A stretch of DNA of 64,000 bases from Pseudoclavibacter sp. CFCC 11306 (GCF_008831235.1 NZ_WBKF01000001.1:1360529-1424528), one strand, 5' to 3'. Numbered from the stretch's first letter, positions 1 to 9,096 are shown. The notes: generated by a model from the sequence alone, not told the origin. Translations and numbers: made by a program.

Positions 1-634
1 TGAGCTCTCCGGGGTACCCGGCAGAGAAGATCCGTCGCACCGTCTCGTCCAGCTGCTGCCGATTCGCCAGCACATAGGCCTTCTTGCGCCCAGGAAACTG
101 GCAGTCGAGGTAGGCGACGCTGTCAGCCGGTTTCAGCGCGATCGGAAACTCGCTCGGCAGTTCGATCGGGGTGCCTGAGACGAACTGCTGCCGACTGTAG
201 GTTCGGGTGACTGGGTGGTCCAGGCCGTGCTGCTCGCACAGTCGGTAGAACGAGGCTTTGTCGACGAGGCTCGCCAGCAGTTCGTCATCGATCATCACGA
301 AGTCGAACCACTCTGCAAGCGTCTCTCGATGGGCCGAGAGCAGAGCCGAGTACGCATCGCCGCACGGAACCAGCAACAGGCTGCGATTCGGGTCAGCCGC
401 CCGTTCGCGTCGGCCCAGTTCGCTGAGCACCCGCACGAACCCGTCGTCCGATGCGAATTCGCTGTCGATGCTCACCTGCACGATTTTCGAGTCGCGCGTC
501 GGCGTCAGCGGGAACGATCCCAGCGCCCATGAGACCACACCGTATTCCTCGTGGAACGAGCGAGCCATGCCATAGGCGTTGATGTCCGTGCCGAGCAGCA
601 CAGGCTGAAACCGATGTGTCGTTGTGGCGGTCAT
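1..634 (-). CDS. D-aspartate ligase-like ATP-grasp protein (3' end outside window)
   Basis: Reading leftward from an ATG at 634, the frame stays open to the window edge, so about 211 N-terminal residues are present and the C-terminal part is missing. The start is supported by a GAGGAT ribosome site a few bases upstream. The visible part opens with a QPVLLGTDINAYGMAR segment and continues through an FVMIDDELL / DKASFYRLCEQHGL pre-ATP-grasp region to the beginning of the ATP-grasp fold (PIALKPADS). This layout is typical of the carboxylate-amine ligases that include the D-Asp ligase of Enterococcus faecium (Asl_fm), which activates D-aspartate and attaches it to the lysine side chain of peptidoglycan precursors. 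A divergent aspartate-racemase gene 165 bp away supports that assignment. The catalytic half cannot be checked here, so another ATP-grasp amino-acid ligase remains possible. Confidence 0.68.
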   Translation of the reverse strand, partial: MTATTTHRFQPVLLGTDINAYGMARSFHEEYGVVSWALGSFPLTPTRDSKIVQVSIDSEFASDDGFVRVLSELGRRERAADPNRSLLLVPCGDAYSALLSAHRETLAEWFDFVMIDDELLASLVDKASFYRLCEQHGLDHPVTRTYSRQQFVSGTPIELPSEFPIALKPADSVAYLDCQFPGRKKAYVLANRQQLDETVRRIFSAGYPGEL

Positions 635-799
635 ATCATCCTCACTGGGTGTCTGACGCTGCCGGGAAGCCCTGCGTCGCTGCAATTGTAGTCGGGGGCA
701 CGCCGTACACTGAGTCTGCGGCCGTCGGGTGCATCTCTGCGTCCTCAAGCCCCGGTGACCAGACGAATCGGCCACGGCGAACACACGAAGGAGACCCAC

Positions 800-1504
800 G
801 TGAGACCAGATGTCGGTGTGATCGGTGGTATGGGGCCAGACGCTGCCATCCTCTTTCTGCACACGCTCACTGGCATGACGAAGGTCGCGAGCGATCAGGA
901 TCACCTCGATGTCGAGTTGCTGCAGCACTGCAGCATCCCTGATCGCACGGCCTACATCCTCGATCACACCCAGCCGAACCCGGTCGTCCCGATTCTCGAC
1001 GACGTGCGCGAGCTCAACCGTCGGCAGGTGCAGGTGATCGCCATTCCGTGTAACACTGCGCATTTCTTCTTTGACGAGATCTCGGCCGCAAGCGAGGCTC
1101 CCGTGCTGAACATGATCGATCTGACTGCGGCTCACGTGGCCGAACTCGTGCCTCCGGGCAGCAGCGTCGGCGTGCTGGGCACCCGCGGCACGATCTCGTC
1201 AGGTCTGTACCAGCATGCCCTCGAAGCCGTCGGCCTGCATGCGCTGAACCCGAGCGAAGCCGTCCAACATGACGTCGACACCCTGATCTTCGACCAGGTC
1301 AAGGCGAACCAGCCGCTCGATCGTGACCTCTATATGAGCGTGCTCGAGCGCACGATGCAAGCCGGAGCTCAGATCGCGCTCATCGGCTGCACCGAGCTGA
1401 GCGTGCCTGAACACGCGTTCGCGCATGACTACGCGAGTGTGGATGCACTCGACGTGCTGGCCCGCGCGACCATCGTGAGGGCAGGCGGCACGCTGAAGCT
1501 CTGA
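800..1504 (+). CDS. Aspartate/glutamate racemase family protein
   Basis: A 234-residue cofactor-independent racemase of the Asp/Glu/hydantoin family. It starts VRPDVGVIGGMGPDAA and carries the two catalytic cysteines in the expected contexts, IPCNTAHFF in the first lobe and LIGCTELS in the second. The GTG at 800 is chosen because GAAGGAG lies just upstream. An ATG 45 bases earlier in frame has no good ribosome site and adds a non-conserved tail. The product would convert L-Asp to D-Asp (or Glu) in the cytoplasm. It is divergent from the D-Asp-ligase-like gene, the same functional pairing as racemase and Asl in Enterococcus, so supplying D-Asp for a peptidoglycan cross-bridge is the most economical role. 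It ends 27 bases before the convergent cysE gene. Confidence 0.85.
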   Translation: MRPDVGVIGGMGPDAAILFLHTLTGMTKVASDQDHLDVELLQHCSIPDRTAYILDHTQPNPVVPILDDVRELNRRQVQVIAIPCNTAHFFFDEISAASEAPVLNMIDLTAAHVAELVPPGSSVGVLGTRGTISSGLYQHALEAVGLHALNPSEAVQHDVDTLIFDQVKANQPLDRDLYMSVLERTMQAGAQIALIGCTELSVPEHAFAHDYASVDALDVLARATIVRAGGTLKL

Positions 1505-1531
1505 GAGCTGCTCCGGGAGGGTTCAGCGCCC

Positions 1532-2290
1532 TCAGATGTACATCGCCGGATCGCGGAACTGTTCCATGTCTTCGGGCTCGACGTTCGCCGCCGAACGGCC
1601 CGGCCTCGTCGATCCCTGGGAGAGCCCATCGATCGTGGTGCGGTCTGAGGACGCCGGGCTGAGCCCGTCGCGCCGACTTTCTACGTCTCGTGGTCGGGTC
1701 TGCGGGCGCGGGCGCGGCTTGGCCGGAATGCCGACCAGCAGCGAGTCGGGTGGTGCGCTTTTGACGACGACGGCGTTGGCTCCAATCGACGAGTGCGAGC
1801 CGATGGTCACCGGCCCGAGCACCTTGGCGCCCGCACCGATCAGCACATGATCGCCGATGGTCGGGTGCCGTTTCTCAGCCGCCAGGCTGGTGCCGCCGAG
1901 AGTCACCCCGTGATAGATCATCACATCGTCGCCGACCTCAGCCGTCTCGCCGATCACCACTCCCATGCCGTGATCGATGAAGAAGCGCCGCCCGATGCGC
2001 GCACCCGGATGAATCTCGATACCGGTGAGAAAACGGCTCAGCTGTGAGACGAACCGCGCAGGCCCTTTCGCGTGATGGCTCCACAGCCAGTGGGCAAGAC
2101 GATGGTTCCAGATCGCGTGCAGGCCCGAATAGAGAAAGAAGATGCCGGCCGCCGACCGCGCCGCAGGATCGTGTCGACGAGCGTTGTCGATGTCTTCCCG
2201 GAGTCTGCTGAACACGCCCACGACTCTATCTGCTGTGCCGTCGACCTGGTCAATCGGCTCAGCAGACGCAGCACCGGTCACGACCGACAT
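1532..2290 (-). CDS. cysE: Serine O-acetyltransferase
   Basis: A 252-residue acetyltransferase making O-acetylserine from serine and acetyl-CoA, the first step of cysteine synthesis. After a helical N-terminal part ([20 protein letters not shown]) comes a left-handed beta-helix of hexapeptide repeats at about residues 95-190, with the family signatures [26 protein letters not shown] and [10 protein letters not shown]. The C-terminal tail (about 55 residues, Pro/Arg-rich, ending [13 protein letters not shown]) is longer than in minimal CysE; the final hydrophobic residue resembles the tail that docks into CysK. The gene lies 12 bases after cysK, so the two form one unit. The ATG at 2290 has only a weak ribosome site; the conserved part begins about 20 residues later, and a GTG at about 2221 is an alternative. 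Confidence 0.93.
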   Translation of the reverse strand: MSVVTGAASAEPIDQVDGTADRVVGVFSRLREDIDNARRHDPAARSAAGIFFLYSGLHAIWNHRLAHWLWSHHAKGPARFVSQLSRFLTGIEIHPGARIGRRFFIDHGMGVVIGETAEVGDDVMIYHGVTLGGTSLAAEKRHPTIGDHVLIGAGAKVLGPVTIGSHSSIGANAVVVKSAPPDSLLVGIPAKPRPRPQTRPRDVESRRDGLSPASSDRTTIDGLSQGSTRPGRSAANVEPEDMEQFRDPAMYI

Positions 2291-2302
2291 CTTCGCATCG
2301 AC

Positions 2303-3238
2303 TCAGTCGAGCAGGTCGCTGTACAGCGACGTCGACAGGTAGCGCTCCCCGAAGTCCGGGATGATCACCACGATGGTCTTGCCCGCAGCCTCGGGACGCT
2401 TGGCCACCTCGAGTGCCGCCCATGTCGCGGCACCCGCCGAGATGCCGGCGAGGATGCCCTCTTCGCTGGCCAGCGCGCGTGCGGTCGCCGTCGCATCGGG
2501 GAACTCCACGTCGATGATCTCGTCGTAGAGCTCGGTGTCGAGCACATCGGGCACGAAGTTCGCTCCGATGCCCTGAATCTTGTGCGGTCCAGGCTTTCCG
2601 CCGTTGAGAATCGGCGAGTCGCTGGGCTCGACGCCGATCACCTTGGCGTCTGGATTGGCTGCCTTGATGATCTGGCCGGCTCCGGTCAGGGTGCCGCCGG
2701 TGCCGATGCCTGCGATGAAGTAGTCGACGCGCCCCTTTGTCGCCTCGACGATCTCAGGGCCGGTGGTCGCACGGTGCACGGCGGCGTTTGCGGGGTTTGC
2801 GAACTGGCTCGCGAGAATGGCGTTGTCGCTCTGCTCGACGAGTTCCTTCGCCTTGGCGACAGCCCCTTTCATGCCCTCAGAGCCGGGTGTGAGCACGATC
2901 TCCGCACCGTACGCACGGGCGAGCACGCGGCGCTCGACCGACATAGTCTCAGGCATCGTGAGAACGACATGGTAGCCCTTGGCCGCGCCGACGAATGCCA
3001 GGCCGATGCCGGTGTTGCCGCTGGTGCCCTCGACGATGGTGCCGCCGGGTTTCAGCTCGCCGCTGCGTTCGGCGGCCTCGACGATCGCAGCGGCGAGGCG
3101 GTCTTTGACGCTGCCTGCAGGGTTGGTGAACTCGACTTTGGCGAGCACCTCGGCATCGCTGTCACCCGGCAGCCTGTGCAGGCGCACCAGTGGGGTGTTG
3201 CCGATCGTATCGAGGATGCTGTCGTGAATCTCAGCCAT
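2303..3238 (-). CDS. cysK: Cysteine synthase (O-acetylserine sulfhydrylase)
   Basis: A 311-residue PLP enzyme of fold type II that makes cysteine from O-acetylserine and sulfide. The PLP lysine lies in NPAGSVKDR (about K45), the substrate loop is GTSGNTGIG (about residues 71-79) and the phosphate-binding loop is GIGTGGTLTG. The length is normal for CysK. The start at 3238 (MAEIHDSILDTIGNTPLVRL) is preferred because GGAAGG sits nine bases upstream; an in-frame start 33 bases earlier would add a non-conserved tail. It is the first gene of a cysK-cysE pair with a 12-base gap, an arrangement common in Gram-positive bacteria. Confidence 0.96.
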   Translation of the reverse strand: MAEIHDSILDTIGNTPLVRLHRLPGDSDAEVLAKVEFTNPAGSVKDRLAAAIVEAAERSGELKPGGTIVEGTSGNTGIGLAFVGAAKGYHVVLTMPETMSVERRVLARAYGAEIVLTPGSEGMKGAVAKAKELVEQSDNAILASQFANPANAAVHRATTGPEIVEATKGRVDYFIAGIGTGGTLTGAGQIIKAANPDAKVIGVEPSDSPILNGGKPGPHKIQGIGANFVPDVLDTELYDEIIDVEFPDATATARALASEEGILAGISAGAATWAALEVAKRPEAAGKTIVVIIPDFGERYLSTSLYSDLLD

Positions 3239-3351
3239 GTCGTGATGCCTTCCGCCGGTCTCTTCGCACACGCCGAACGGCGCGCCTCTCGCAGACTATC
3301 GAGCGTCTACGGCATCCCGACGAACCGGCCGTCGCACTTCGTAACAGAGAG

Positions 3352-4047
3352 TCAGATCGGCAGCGCCCAGTCGACGCCCTGTCCCTCCTGCTGCTGCAGC
3401 CAGTCGGATGCGCGACTGAACGGGTGCGATCCGAAGAAGCCTCGGTAGGCCGAGAGCGGGCTGGGATGCGCCGACTCGATCAGATGCGCATTGGGCAGCA
3501 TCGGCGCCGCGCTGCGCGCATCTCGCCCCCAGAGAATGGCGACCAGCGGGCAATCGCGCTCACCGAGCGCCCGAATGGCACGCTCCGTGACCTGCTCCCA
3601 ACCGATGCCGCGGTGCGAGGCCGGTCGGCCGAGTTCGCAGGTGAGCACGCGGTTCAGCAGCATCACGCCCTGTCGCTCCCACGGCGTGAGGTCGCCGTTC
3701 GCCGGCGTCGGCGCACCGATGTCGTCGTGCAGCTCGGTGAAGATGTTCTGCAGCGACTTCGGCACCGGCCGCACGTCGGGCCGCACCGAGAACGAGAGCC
3801 CCATCGCATGACCGGGCGTCGGATATGGATCCTGCCCCACGATCAGCACCCGCACGGCGTCGAGCGGCTGCTGAAAGGCACGGAACACGTTGGGCCCGCC
3901 AGGAGCGTAGTGGCGCCCGTCGGAGACCTCGCCGCGCAGGAACTCGCCGATGTGCGCGATGCGTTCGGTCTCAGGCGCGAGCACCGGCGCCCATGACGGA
4001 TCGACCAGGTCGGTGACCGGGTGCGGATGCCGCTGGGGATCGGTCAC
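3352..4047 (-). CDS. ung: Uracil-DNA glycosylase, family 1
   Basis: A 231-residue base-excision repair enzyme that removes uracil from DNA. Both catalytic motifs are present: [18 protein letters not shown] (about residues 71-88, with the water-activating Asp at about 73) and [18 protein letters not shown] near residue 194. The length is normal. It starts with GTG at 4047, and the stop codon of the upstream dehydrogenase overlaps it in a GTGA arrangement, so translation is probably coupled. Between its 3' end (3352) and cysK lie about 110 bases without a recognisable gene. Confidence 0.96.
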   Translation of the reverse strand: MTDPQRHPHPVTDLVDPSWAPVLAPETERIAHIGEFLRGEVSDGRHYAPGGPNVFRAFQQPLDAVRVLIVGQDPYPTPGHAMGLSFSVRPDVRPVPKSLQNIFTELHDDIGAPTPANGDLTPWERQGVMLLNRVLTCELGRPASHRGIGWEQVTERAIRALGERDCPLVAILWGRDARSAAPMLPNAHLIESAHPSPLSAYRGFFGSHPFSRASDWLQQQEGQGVDWALPI

Positions 4048-4901
4048 GACAGCTTCGGACGCAACGGGCCGCGATAAAGCTTGTGCTGCGCCGACTGAGC
4101 GACCGGACGCACCACGACCAAGTCGAGGTTGATGTGCGGCGGCAGCTCGATCGTCTGCACGTTCACCAGAGCGACGTCCTCGGCGCTCAGCGGATGATCC
4201 ACGTCGGCGTAGACGTCGTCGGCCTTCGCCTGGTCGCCGTGCAGCCGCTTCAGTGAAAACTCCTCGGTGTGCACCAGTCCCGGAGCAATCGCAATGACAC
4301 GGATCGGCTCGCCGCTGAGCTCGAGCCGCAGCGTGTCGACGAGCGCCTGCTCGGCGTGTTTGGCCGCGGTGTACCCGCCGCCGCCTTCGTAGACGCCGAG
4401 CCCGGCCGTCGAGGTCAGGGTGAGGATGCTGACCCAGCCGTGCTCGGCGGCGGTGCGTCGCAGCACCGGCAGCAGCGCCTGCGTCACGCGCAGCGTCGCC
4501 ACGGTGTTGATCTCATACATCTGAACCCAGTCTTCGACACGACCGCGCTCGACCGGGTCGACGCCGATGGCTCCACCGGTGATGTTCAGCAGCGCGTCCA
4601 GCCGACCATGTTCGTCGACGAACTCGGCAAGCGCCTGCACCTCGGCCGGCGACGTCAGGTCGGCGGCGAACGGAATCGCTCCGGTCTGCGCCGCAAGCTC
4701 GTCGAGCCGCTCGGCACGGCGTGCCACGGCGATGACCTGCCAGCCGTGTTCGCGCAGCAGTGCCGCCGTCGCGCGCCCGATGCCGCTGCTGGCGCCGGTC
4801 ACCAGCGCTGTGCGCTGTCGGTCGTCGGTCTCGCCGAGCTCGACGACGCTCGCGCTGAGCGGGGGATGGGATGCCTGCGGTTCTGGAGTCGCTGGTGTCA
4901 T
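4044..4901 (-). CDS. Short-chain dehydrogenase/reductase (SDR)
   Basis: A classical SDR of 285 residues with an N-terminal extension of about 30 residues before the Rossmann fold. The cofactor motif is TGASSGIG (about residues 35-42), the structural NNAG equivalent is reduced to LNITGG, the catalytic serine is in ILTLTSTAG and the catalytic pair is YTAAK. The basic residues after the second strand (VARRAERL) favour NADP(H). The substrate cannot be inferred from sequence. The start at 4901 (MTPATPEPQ) follows AGGATG; a longer frame reaching 5066 is possible but runs into the divergent metX promoter. It is translationally coupled to ung by a four-base overlap, which indicates co-transcription rather than shared function. 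Confidence 0.85.
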   Translation of the reverse strand: MTPATPEPQASHPPLSASVVELGETDDRQRTALVTGASSGIGRATAALLREHGWQVIAVARRAERLDELAAQTGAIPFAADLTSPAEVQALAEFVDEHGRLDALLNITGGAIGVDPVERGRVEDWVQMYEINTVATLRVTQALLPVLRRTAAEHGWVSILTLTSTAGLGVYEGGGGYTAAKHAEQALVDTLRLELSGEPIRVIAIAPGLVHTEEFSLKRLHGDQAKADDVYADVDHPLSAEDVALVNVQTIELPPHINLDLVVVRPVAQSAQHKLYRGPLRPKLS

Positions 4902-4987
4902 GCAGAACATCCTAGATGCTGCCCCTCGCAGAATCGCCGACTTGGTAAAATACGGTGATTCACCCATTCTGCAGAGGCGGCCTTCAC

Positions 4988-6232
4988 ATGCAGCAGTACG
5001 GCGACGGCCGAGCACACGCGCACCGCATCGATCGGGCACGCGACAACGACAGCGACCTCTTCTCACCGGTCACCGACCGCATGATCGCCCGCGTGGCCGG
5101 CAAGCCTCCGGTGACCGGGGCCTGGCTGGTCGGCGATCCTCCGGGGCGCCGACAGTTCGTGCACGTCGGCAAGCAGGATCTCGAGTTCGGCGGGCACCTC
5201 GACTGCGTGCGCGTCGCATACGAGACTTGGGGCGAGCTGAACGCCGACCGCAGTAACGCCGTGCTCGTCCTGCACGCGCTGACCGGTGACAGCCACGTCG
5301 CCGGCGTGCGAGAGCTCGGGCATCACACCGCCGGCTGGTGGGCCGATCAGATCGGCCCTGGGCGCCCGATCGACACCGATCGCTTCTATGTGGTGTGCGC
5401 GAATGTGCTCGGCGGCTGTCAGGGTACGACGGGGCCGAGCACGATGCGCCCCTCCGGTCAGCCGTGGGGGTCACAGTTTCCGTACGTCTCGATCCGTGAC
5501 ATCGTGCACGCCAGTCACAACTTCTCGACCACCCTCGGCATCGACCGCTGGCACACCGTGATCGGCCCCTCGATGGGCGGCATGCAGGCGCTGGAGTGGG
5601 CGATCATGTATCCCGACGACCTCGAACGACTCGTGGTCATCGCCGCACCGGCGGTCACGAGCGCCGACCGCATCGCCGTGAACTCGGTACAGGTCGACAT
5701 GATCCGCAGCGACCCCGACTACCTCGGCGGCGACTACTACGACCTTCCCGAAGGGCGCGGCCCGTGGCATTCGCTTGCGCTCGCCCGTCGGGTCGCCGTC
5801 ACCAGCTACCGCAGCGCCGAAGAGTTCAACACCCGTTTCGGCCGTTCGGCCCAGTCCGGCGTCTCGCCGCTGGGCAAAGGCGGACGCTTCGCCATTGAGT
5901 CGTACCTTGACTTTCACGGCAACAAGTTCACTCGGCGTTTCGACGCGAACACCTACATCACCATGCTGGAGGCGATGAACTCGCACGACATCGGCCGTGA
6001 CCGCGGCGGGGTCGTCGAAGCGCTCGGCAGCATCACGGCGAAGTCATTGGTCGTCGGCATCGACTCCGACCGCCTCTACGGCATCGACGAGCAGCACGCC
6101 ATCGTCGCAGGTCTGCGCACGCACATCGCCGGCGACGAAGCGGTCGTGGTGCACTCCCCCTACGGGCACGACTCGTTCCTCATCGAGCGAGAGGCGATCG
6201 GGGCGCAGCTCGAACGGATCCTCGCGGCCTGA
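4988..6232 (+). CDS. metX: Homoserine O-acetyltransferase
   Basis: A 414-residue alpha/beta-hydrolase-fold acyltransferase that activates homoserine for methionine synthesis. The nucleophile elbow is GPSMGGMQALEW (Ser at about residue 195), the acid is in VGIDSDRLY (about 359) and the histidine is in YGHDSFLIE (about 394). The oxyanion-side motif LTGDSHVAG and the NVLGGCQGTTGP stretch are typical of MetX. The ATG at 4988 is preferred over one 33 bases upstream, since a GAGGCGG site precedes it. A TAAAAT hexamer about 40 bases upstream may be the -10 element. No SAM-riboswitch-like leader is visible. The last 53 bases overlap, antisense, with the convergent membrane protein gene. Confidence 0.94.
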   Translation: MQQYGDGRAHAHRIDRARDNDSDLFSPVTDRMIARVAGKPPVTGAWLVGDPPGRRQFVHVGKQDLEFGGHLDCVRVAYETWGELNADRSNAVLVLHALTGDSHVAGVRELGHHTAGWWADQIGPGRPIDTDRFYVVCANVLGGCQGTTGPSTMRPSGQPWGSQFPYVSIRDIVHASHNFSTTLGIDRWHTVIGPSMGGMQALEWAIMYPDDLERLVVIAAPAVTSADRIAVNSVQVDMIRSDPDYLGGDYYDLPEGRGPWHSLALARRVAVTSYRSAEEFNTRFGRSAQSGVSPLGKGGRFAIESYLDFHGNKFTRRFDANTYITMLEAMNSHDIGRDRGGVVEALGSITAKSLVVGIDSDRLYGIDEQHAIVAGLRTHIAGDEAVVVHSPYGHDSFLIEREAIGAQLERILAA

Positions 6233-7520
6233 GCTCGGCCACGGCCCAGATCAGCAGCATCACCAGCAGCAGGTTGCGCACGGTGATCACCCAGAGCATC
6301 CACGCGCTCAGATTCAGCAGGTAGCCGTACCATGATGGGTAGATCACCTGTGTGAGCACTCCGATCATGGACGTCAGCACCATCGGCACCCACCAGCGCG
6401 GCGGCCGCACCGCGGCGAGCAGCAGCACGGGTGCCACCAGCCACACCTCGAACTGCGGCGACCCCACCTTGTTGCACACGATGAAAGTCGTCACGAGCGC
6501 AAGCGACGCCCAGGCGAACACCTGCAGCCGGTCGACGCCGACGCGCTGCAGCCGCCAGGCGAGCAGGGCGATCGCCAGCACCATGATGCCCATCAGCACT
6601 GTGACGGTCGTCGCGATGACGGGTGACGACGCACTGATCAGCTCGTTGGTGTATATCTCGTGGTTGTAGACGACTGCACCGTCACCCGAACGCGCCCGCC
6701 AGAGTCCGACGGTCGCGCCGACCGCCTCGATCTGCAGATTGCGCGAGGCCTGACCGCCAACGAAGCCGAGCAGGTTGGCGACGCCGACGAAGCCGTGCCC
6801 GCTGACGAGGGATGCGATGGCGGCCACGACGGCGAGTCCTCCGGTCAGCGCGACGCCGGGTGCGATCAGCGCGCGCAGCATCCGCCGGCCACGCCCCCAG
6901 AGCGACGTGACGGCAGCCGCGAGCACAGCCGCCGGCCAGACCTTGACCCACGTGCCGACGGCCAGCAGCAGCCCGGCGAGCGCCGGGCGATGTTCGAGCA
7001 GCGACAGCGCGATGACGACCAGAGCGAGCGCAACCGTATCGATGCGCCCCAACGCGACCGGCCCGAGCAGCAGCAGGTAGACCGCCCACCACCATGCGGT
7101 ACGCATGCGGCGCTCGTTGCGGAACCCCTCGGTGAAGACGCCGAGCGCGACGACGTTCAGCAGAGTGACCATGATCAGCCAGCTGAACGTGTAGTCCAGG
7201 CCGGTCGAGGCCCAGAGCGTCAGTGGCAGGAGCATCGGCACCAGGGCGAGCGCCGGATAGACCCATGGGTCGGTGATGCCGTACCAGGTGCCGTACCGGA
7301 CTGCGTCGAACGACCAGAGGTGATAGACGCTGGTGACATCGCCGAAGGGCGCCCCGTACTGATGGCGACCGCTCAGTGCGAGCCAGAGGTGCACCATGAG
7401 GAACGCCACGATGAGCACGGTCGGTCGTGCGGCAACCCGGCTGACGACGGTCATGAGTCTCGTTCGCCGGGGCGCGGCCATCACATCGGTCGAATCCGTC
7501 TTCGGTGCGCTGCTCGTCAT
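6180..7520 (-). CDS. Polytopic membrane protein, DUF2029/GT87-like glycosyltransferase
   Basis: A 446-residue protein with about 11-12 hydrophobic segments and short charged loops. After the first membrane segment an acidic periplasmic loop (PFGDVTSVYHLW) resembles the catalytic Asp loop of polyprenyl-phosphate-dependent GT-C enzymes, and GTWYGITDPWVYPALALVP is like the DUF2029/GT87 mannosyltransferase family of actinobacteria. It may transfer a sugar to a lipid-linked or envelope acceptor; the acceptor is unknown. The start at 7520 has a weak ribosome site, and a Met 13 residues later is an alternative. The 3' end overlaps metX by 53 bases on the opposite strand. The gap of 118 bases to the LapA-like gene upstream is compatible with one transcript. 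Confidence 0.68.
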   Translation of the reverse strand: MTSSAPKTDSTDVMAAPRRTRLMTVVSRVAARPTVLIVAFLMVHLWLALSGRHQYGAPFGDVTSVYHLWSFDAVRYGTWYGITDPWVYPALALVPMLLPLTLWASTGLDYTFSWLIMVTLLNVVALGVFTEGFRNERRMRTAWWWAVYLLLLGPVALGRIDTVALALVVIALSLLEHRPALAGLLLAVGTWVKVWPAAVLAAAVTSLWGRGRRMLRALIAPGVALTGGLAVVAAIASLVSGHGFVGVANLLGFVGGQASRNLQIEAVGATVGLWRARSGDGAVVYNHEIYTNELISASSPVIATTVTVLMGIMVLAIALLAWRLQRVGVDRLQVFAWASLALVTTFIVCNKVGSPQFEVWLVAPVLLLAAVRPPRWWVPMVLTSMIGVLTQVIYPSWYGYLLNLSAWMLWVITVRNLLLVMLLIWAVAELRPRGSVRAAPRSPLAR

Positions 7521-7638
7521 CGAAGGTTCAGTTTACCGGGCGCTGACGACGTGCTCATCCGGCAGCGACGTCTCTGCCTCCGTGCTCTGCATCTCTGCGG
7601 CGTCTGACCAGCTGATGCGGGCGAGAGCAGGCCGATGG

Positions 7639-7905
7639 TCAGTTCTTTCGGTCGACTCTGCCGCCGCGACCCAGCAGCCAGCCGATCAGAATGCCGATGA
7701 GCAGCAGGATCACGGTGAAGATCCAGAACGAGCCGCTGAGCTGCATGCCGAAGAGCACCAGCGTCACCGTCGAGGTGTTCTGGAAGATGAAGATCAGGGC
7801 GAGCACGACGAGCACCAGCGCGGGCCAGGTCTTCTTGAGCCACCCGCCGACCCGCTCGCCAGCGGTGACCTCGTGGTGCGGTGTGGGGTTTCTCTTGTCA
7901 GCCAT
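7639..7905 (-). CDS. LapA domain (DUF1049) small membrane protein
   Basis: An 88-residue protein with two membrane segments, about residues 27-45 (TWPALVLVVLALIFIFQNT) and 54-78 (FWIFTVILLLIGILIGWLLG), followed by a short basic tail. The FQNTS motif at the end of the first helix is the hallmark of the LapA/DUF1049 family, related to E. coli LapA (YciS). The Met at 7905 follows GGAAGAG at ideal spacing; an upstream in-frame start would add 16 non-conserved residues. Members are inner-membrane proteins connected to envelope assembly in E. coli; the role in actinobacteria is not established. It is divergent from the DUF2510 gene across about 200 bases, which must hold both promoters. Confidence 0.85.
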   Translation of the reverse strand: MADKRNPTPHHEVTAGERVGGWLKKTWPALVLVVLALIFIFQNTSTVTLVLFGMQLSGSFWIFTVILLLIGILIGWLLGRGGRVDRKN

Positions 7906-8102
7906 GGTCTCTTCCTGCCTGTGTCTGGGGCTGATCGCTCCGATCGACCCCACAGTTCCCTGTGCTCAACAGTATGACCGTTCTCATGCTCCTGCGCAGA
8001 AATGCGGTCGTATGCGATGCGCTCTGCGGGCGACGGCCTTCGATACACTGTGGCTCAGAGACGTATGCCGTCCGTCATGTTCGCCAGATGAGAAGGATCA
8101 CG

Positions 8103-8927
8103 ATGAGTTCCGTTCCCCCTGAAAACCCGACGACTCCGCCGGCGAACTGGTATCCGGATCCGGCTCAGACCGGCTGGCTGCGCTGGTGGGACGGCTCCCA
8201 GTGGACCGAGCACACCGCACCCGATCAGCAGGCGGTTGCCCCCGGATACGGCTCGCCCACCCCGCGTAAAGGCAAGACCTGGCTCATCGTCGGCATCGCC
8301 GTGGCCGGTGTGCTGCTTCTGGCCGGAATCGCCATCGGCCTGTTCGCGGTGATCGGCAACGCCACGAGCAGCCCCAAAGAGGTCGTCGCGAAAGCCATCG
8401 CATCGGCCGAGAGCGGGGACTGCGACGGCGCCGCCGAGTACTACACGTCGTCGATGGCCTCGCAGATCAAGGCAGGCTGCAGCCAGATCGGCAGCCTGCC
8501 GAACGGTCTGAACGACAGCGGCTCGGGCTCTGACACCACGAACGGCATGGGCATCTCGAACGACTTCTCGTCAGAGAGCATCACCGGCGACTCCGCCACG
8601 GTGACCTACGCCGTCGACGGCGAGTCCGGCTCCGGACTCACGAAGGTCACCGTCTCAGGCACATACGACTACAAGCTGGTCAAAGAGAGCGGCAGCTGGA
8701 AGATTTCGGGCATCGACACCTCGAACATGAAGATCGACGTGCCGGGGCTGGGCGACCTCAGCAAGCGCTACGGTGACCTGGGCAGGCAGTACAACAACGA
8801 TCTGAACGAGGACTACGGCGACCTGGGCGATTTGGGCGACCTAGGCGACCTAGGTCAGTACGGCAGCGGTTCGGGCTCCGGCGCAGGGACCGGAACGGGC
8901 GCCACCCGCCTCGGCACCACTATCTGA
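8103..8927 (+). CDS. DUF2510 domain membrane-anchored protein
   Basis: A 274-residue protein. Residues about 14-40 form a DUF2510 domain (NWYPDPAQTGWLRWWDGSQWTEH). One membrane helix follows at about 60-82 (WLIVGIAVAGVLLLAGIAIGLFAVI), then an extracytoplasmic domain similar in layout to DUF4878/lumazine-binding-like NTF2 folds, with a Cys pair (SGDCDGAAEYY and KAGCSQIG) that could form a disulfide. The C-terminus is a short repeat region in which DLG is repeated (YGDLGDLGDLGDLGQYG), then a Gly/Ser/Thr-rich tail. The start is set by AGAAGGA upstream of 8103. The function is unknown. It is monocistronic as far as can be seen. Confidence 0.8.
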   Translation: MSSVPPENPTTPPANWYPDPAQTGWLRWWDGSQWTEHTAPDQQAVAPGYGSPTPRKGKTWLIVGIAVAGVLLLAGIAIGLFAVIGNATSSPKEVVAKAIASAESGDCDGAAEYYTSSMASQIKAGCSQIGSLPNGLNDSGSGSDTTNGMGISNDFSSESITGDSATVTYAVDGESGSGLTKVTVSGTYDYKLVKESGSWKISGIDTSNMKIDVPGLGDLSKRYGDLGRQYNNDLNEDYGDLGDLGDLGDLGQYGSGSGSGAGTGTGATRLGTTI

Positions 8928-8978
8928 CCGCAGGCCGCAGAGCCGGCGCGCCCACCGCATCCGCCCGCCCCGCGACAT

Positions 8979-9018
8979 GGCAGAGACAGCAGAGACGGCG
9001 ACGGCAGAGACGGCGACA
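8979..9018. repeat. Short imperfect tandem repeat
   Basis: In the non-coding stretch after the DUF2510 gene the sequence repeats a GCAGAGACGGCGAC-like unit about three times with small changes. It encodes nothing recognisable and lies just before the terminator hairpin. It may be no more than a replication-slippage tract. Confidence 0.45.
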
Positions 9019-9026
9019 AGACAAAC

Positions 9027-9060
9027 AGGGCCGCACCCACCACATGTGGGTCGCGGCCCT
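9027..9060. terminator. Probable bidirectional terminator hairpin
   Basis: An inverted repeat with an eight-base outer stem (AGGGCCGC pairing with GCGGCCCT), extended by ACCCAC/GTGGGT with one bulged base around a CACAT loop. It lies between the convergent ends of the DUF2510 gene (8927) and metE (9097). No strong T-tract follows, as is usual in high-G+C actinobacteria. The placement between convergent genes is the main support. Confidence 0.7.
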
Positions 9061-9096
9061 GCTGTCATCTCAGCCGATCAGACGACCGGCCAACGC

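Noticed and set aside
2072-3448. A 458-codon open frame antisense to cysK and cysE
   Set aside because: It is a by-product of G/C-rich third positions. It has no recognisable domain, no ribosome site, and both overlapping minus-strand genes have full conserved motifs.
4902-4987. A SAM riboswitch before metX
   Set aside because: The region between the divergent genes is only about 86 bases and shows no such structure; a plain promoter suffices.
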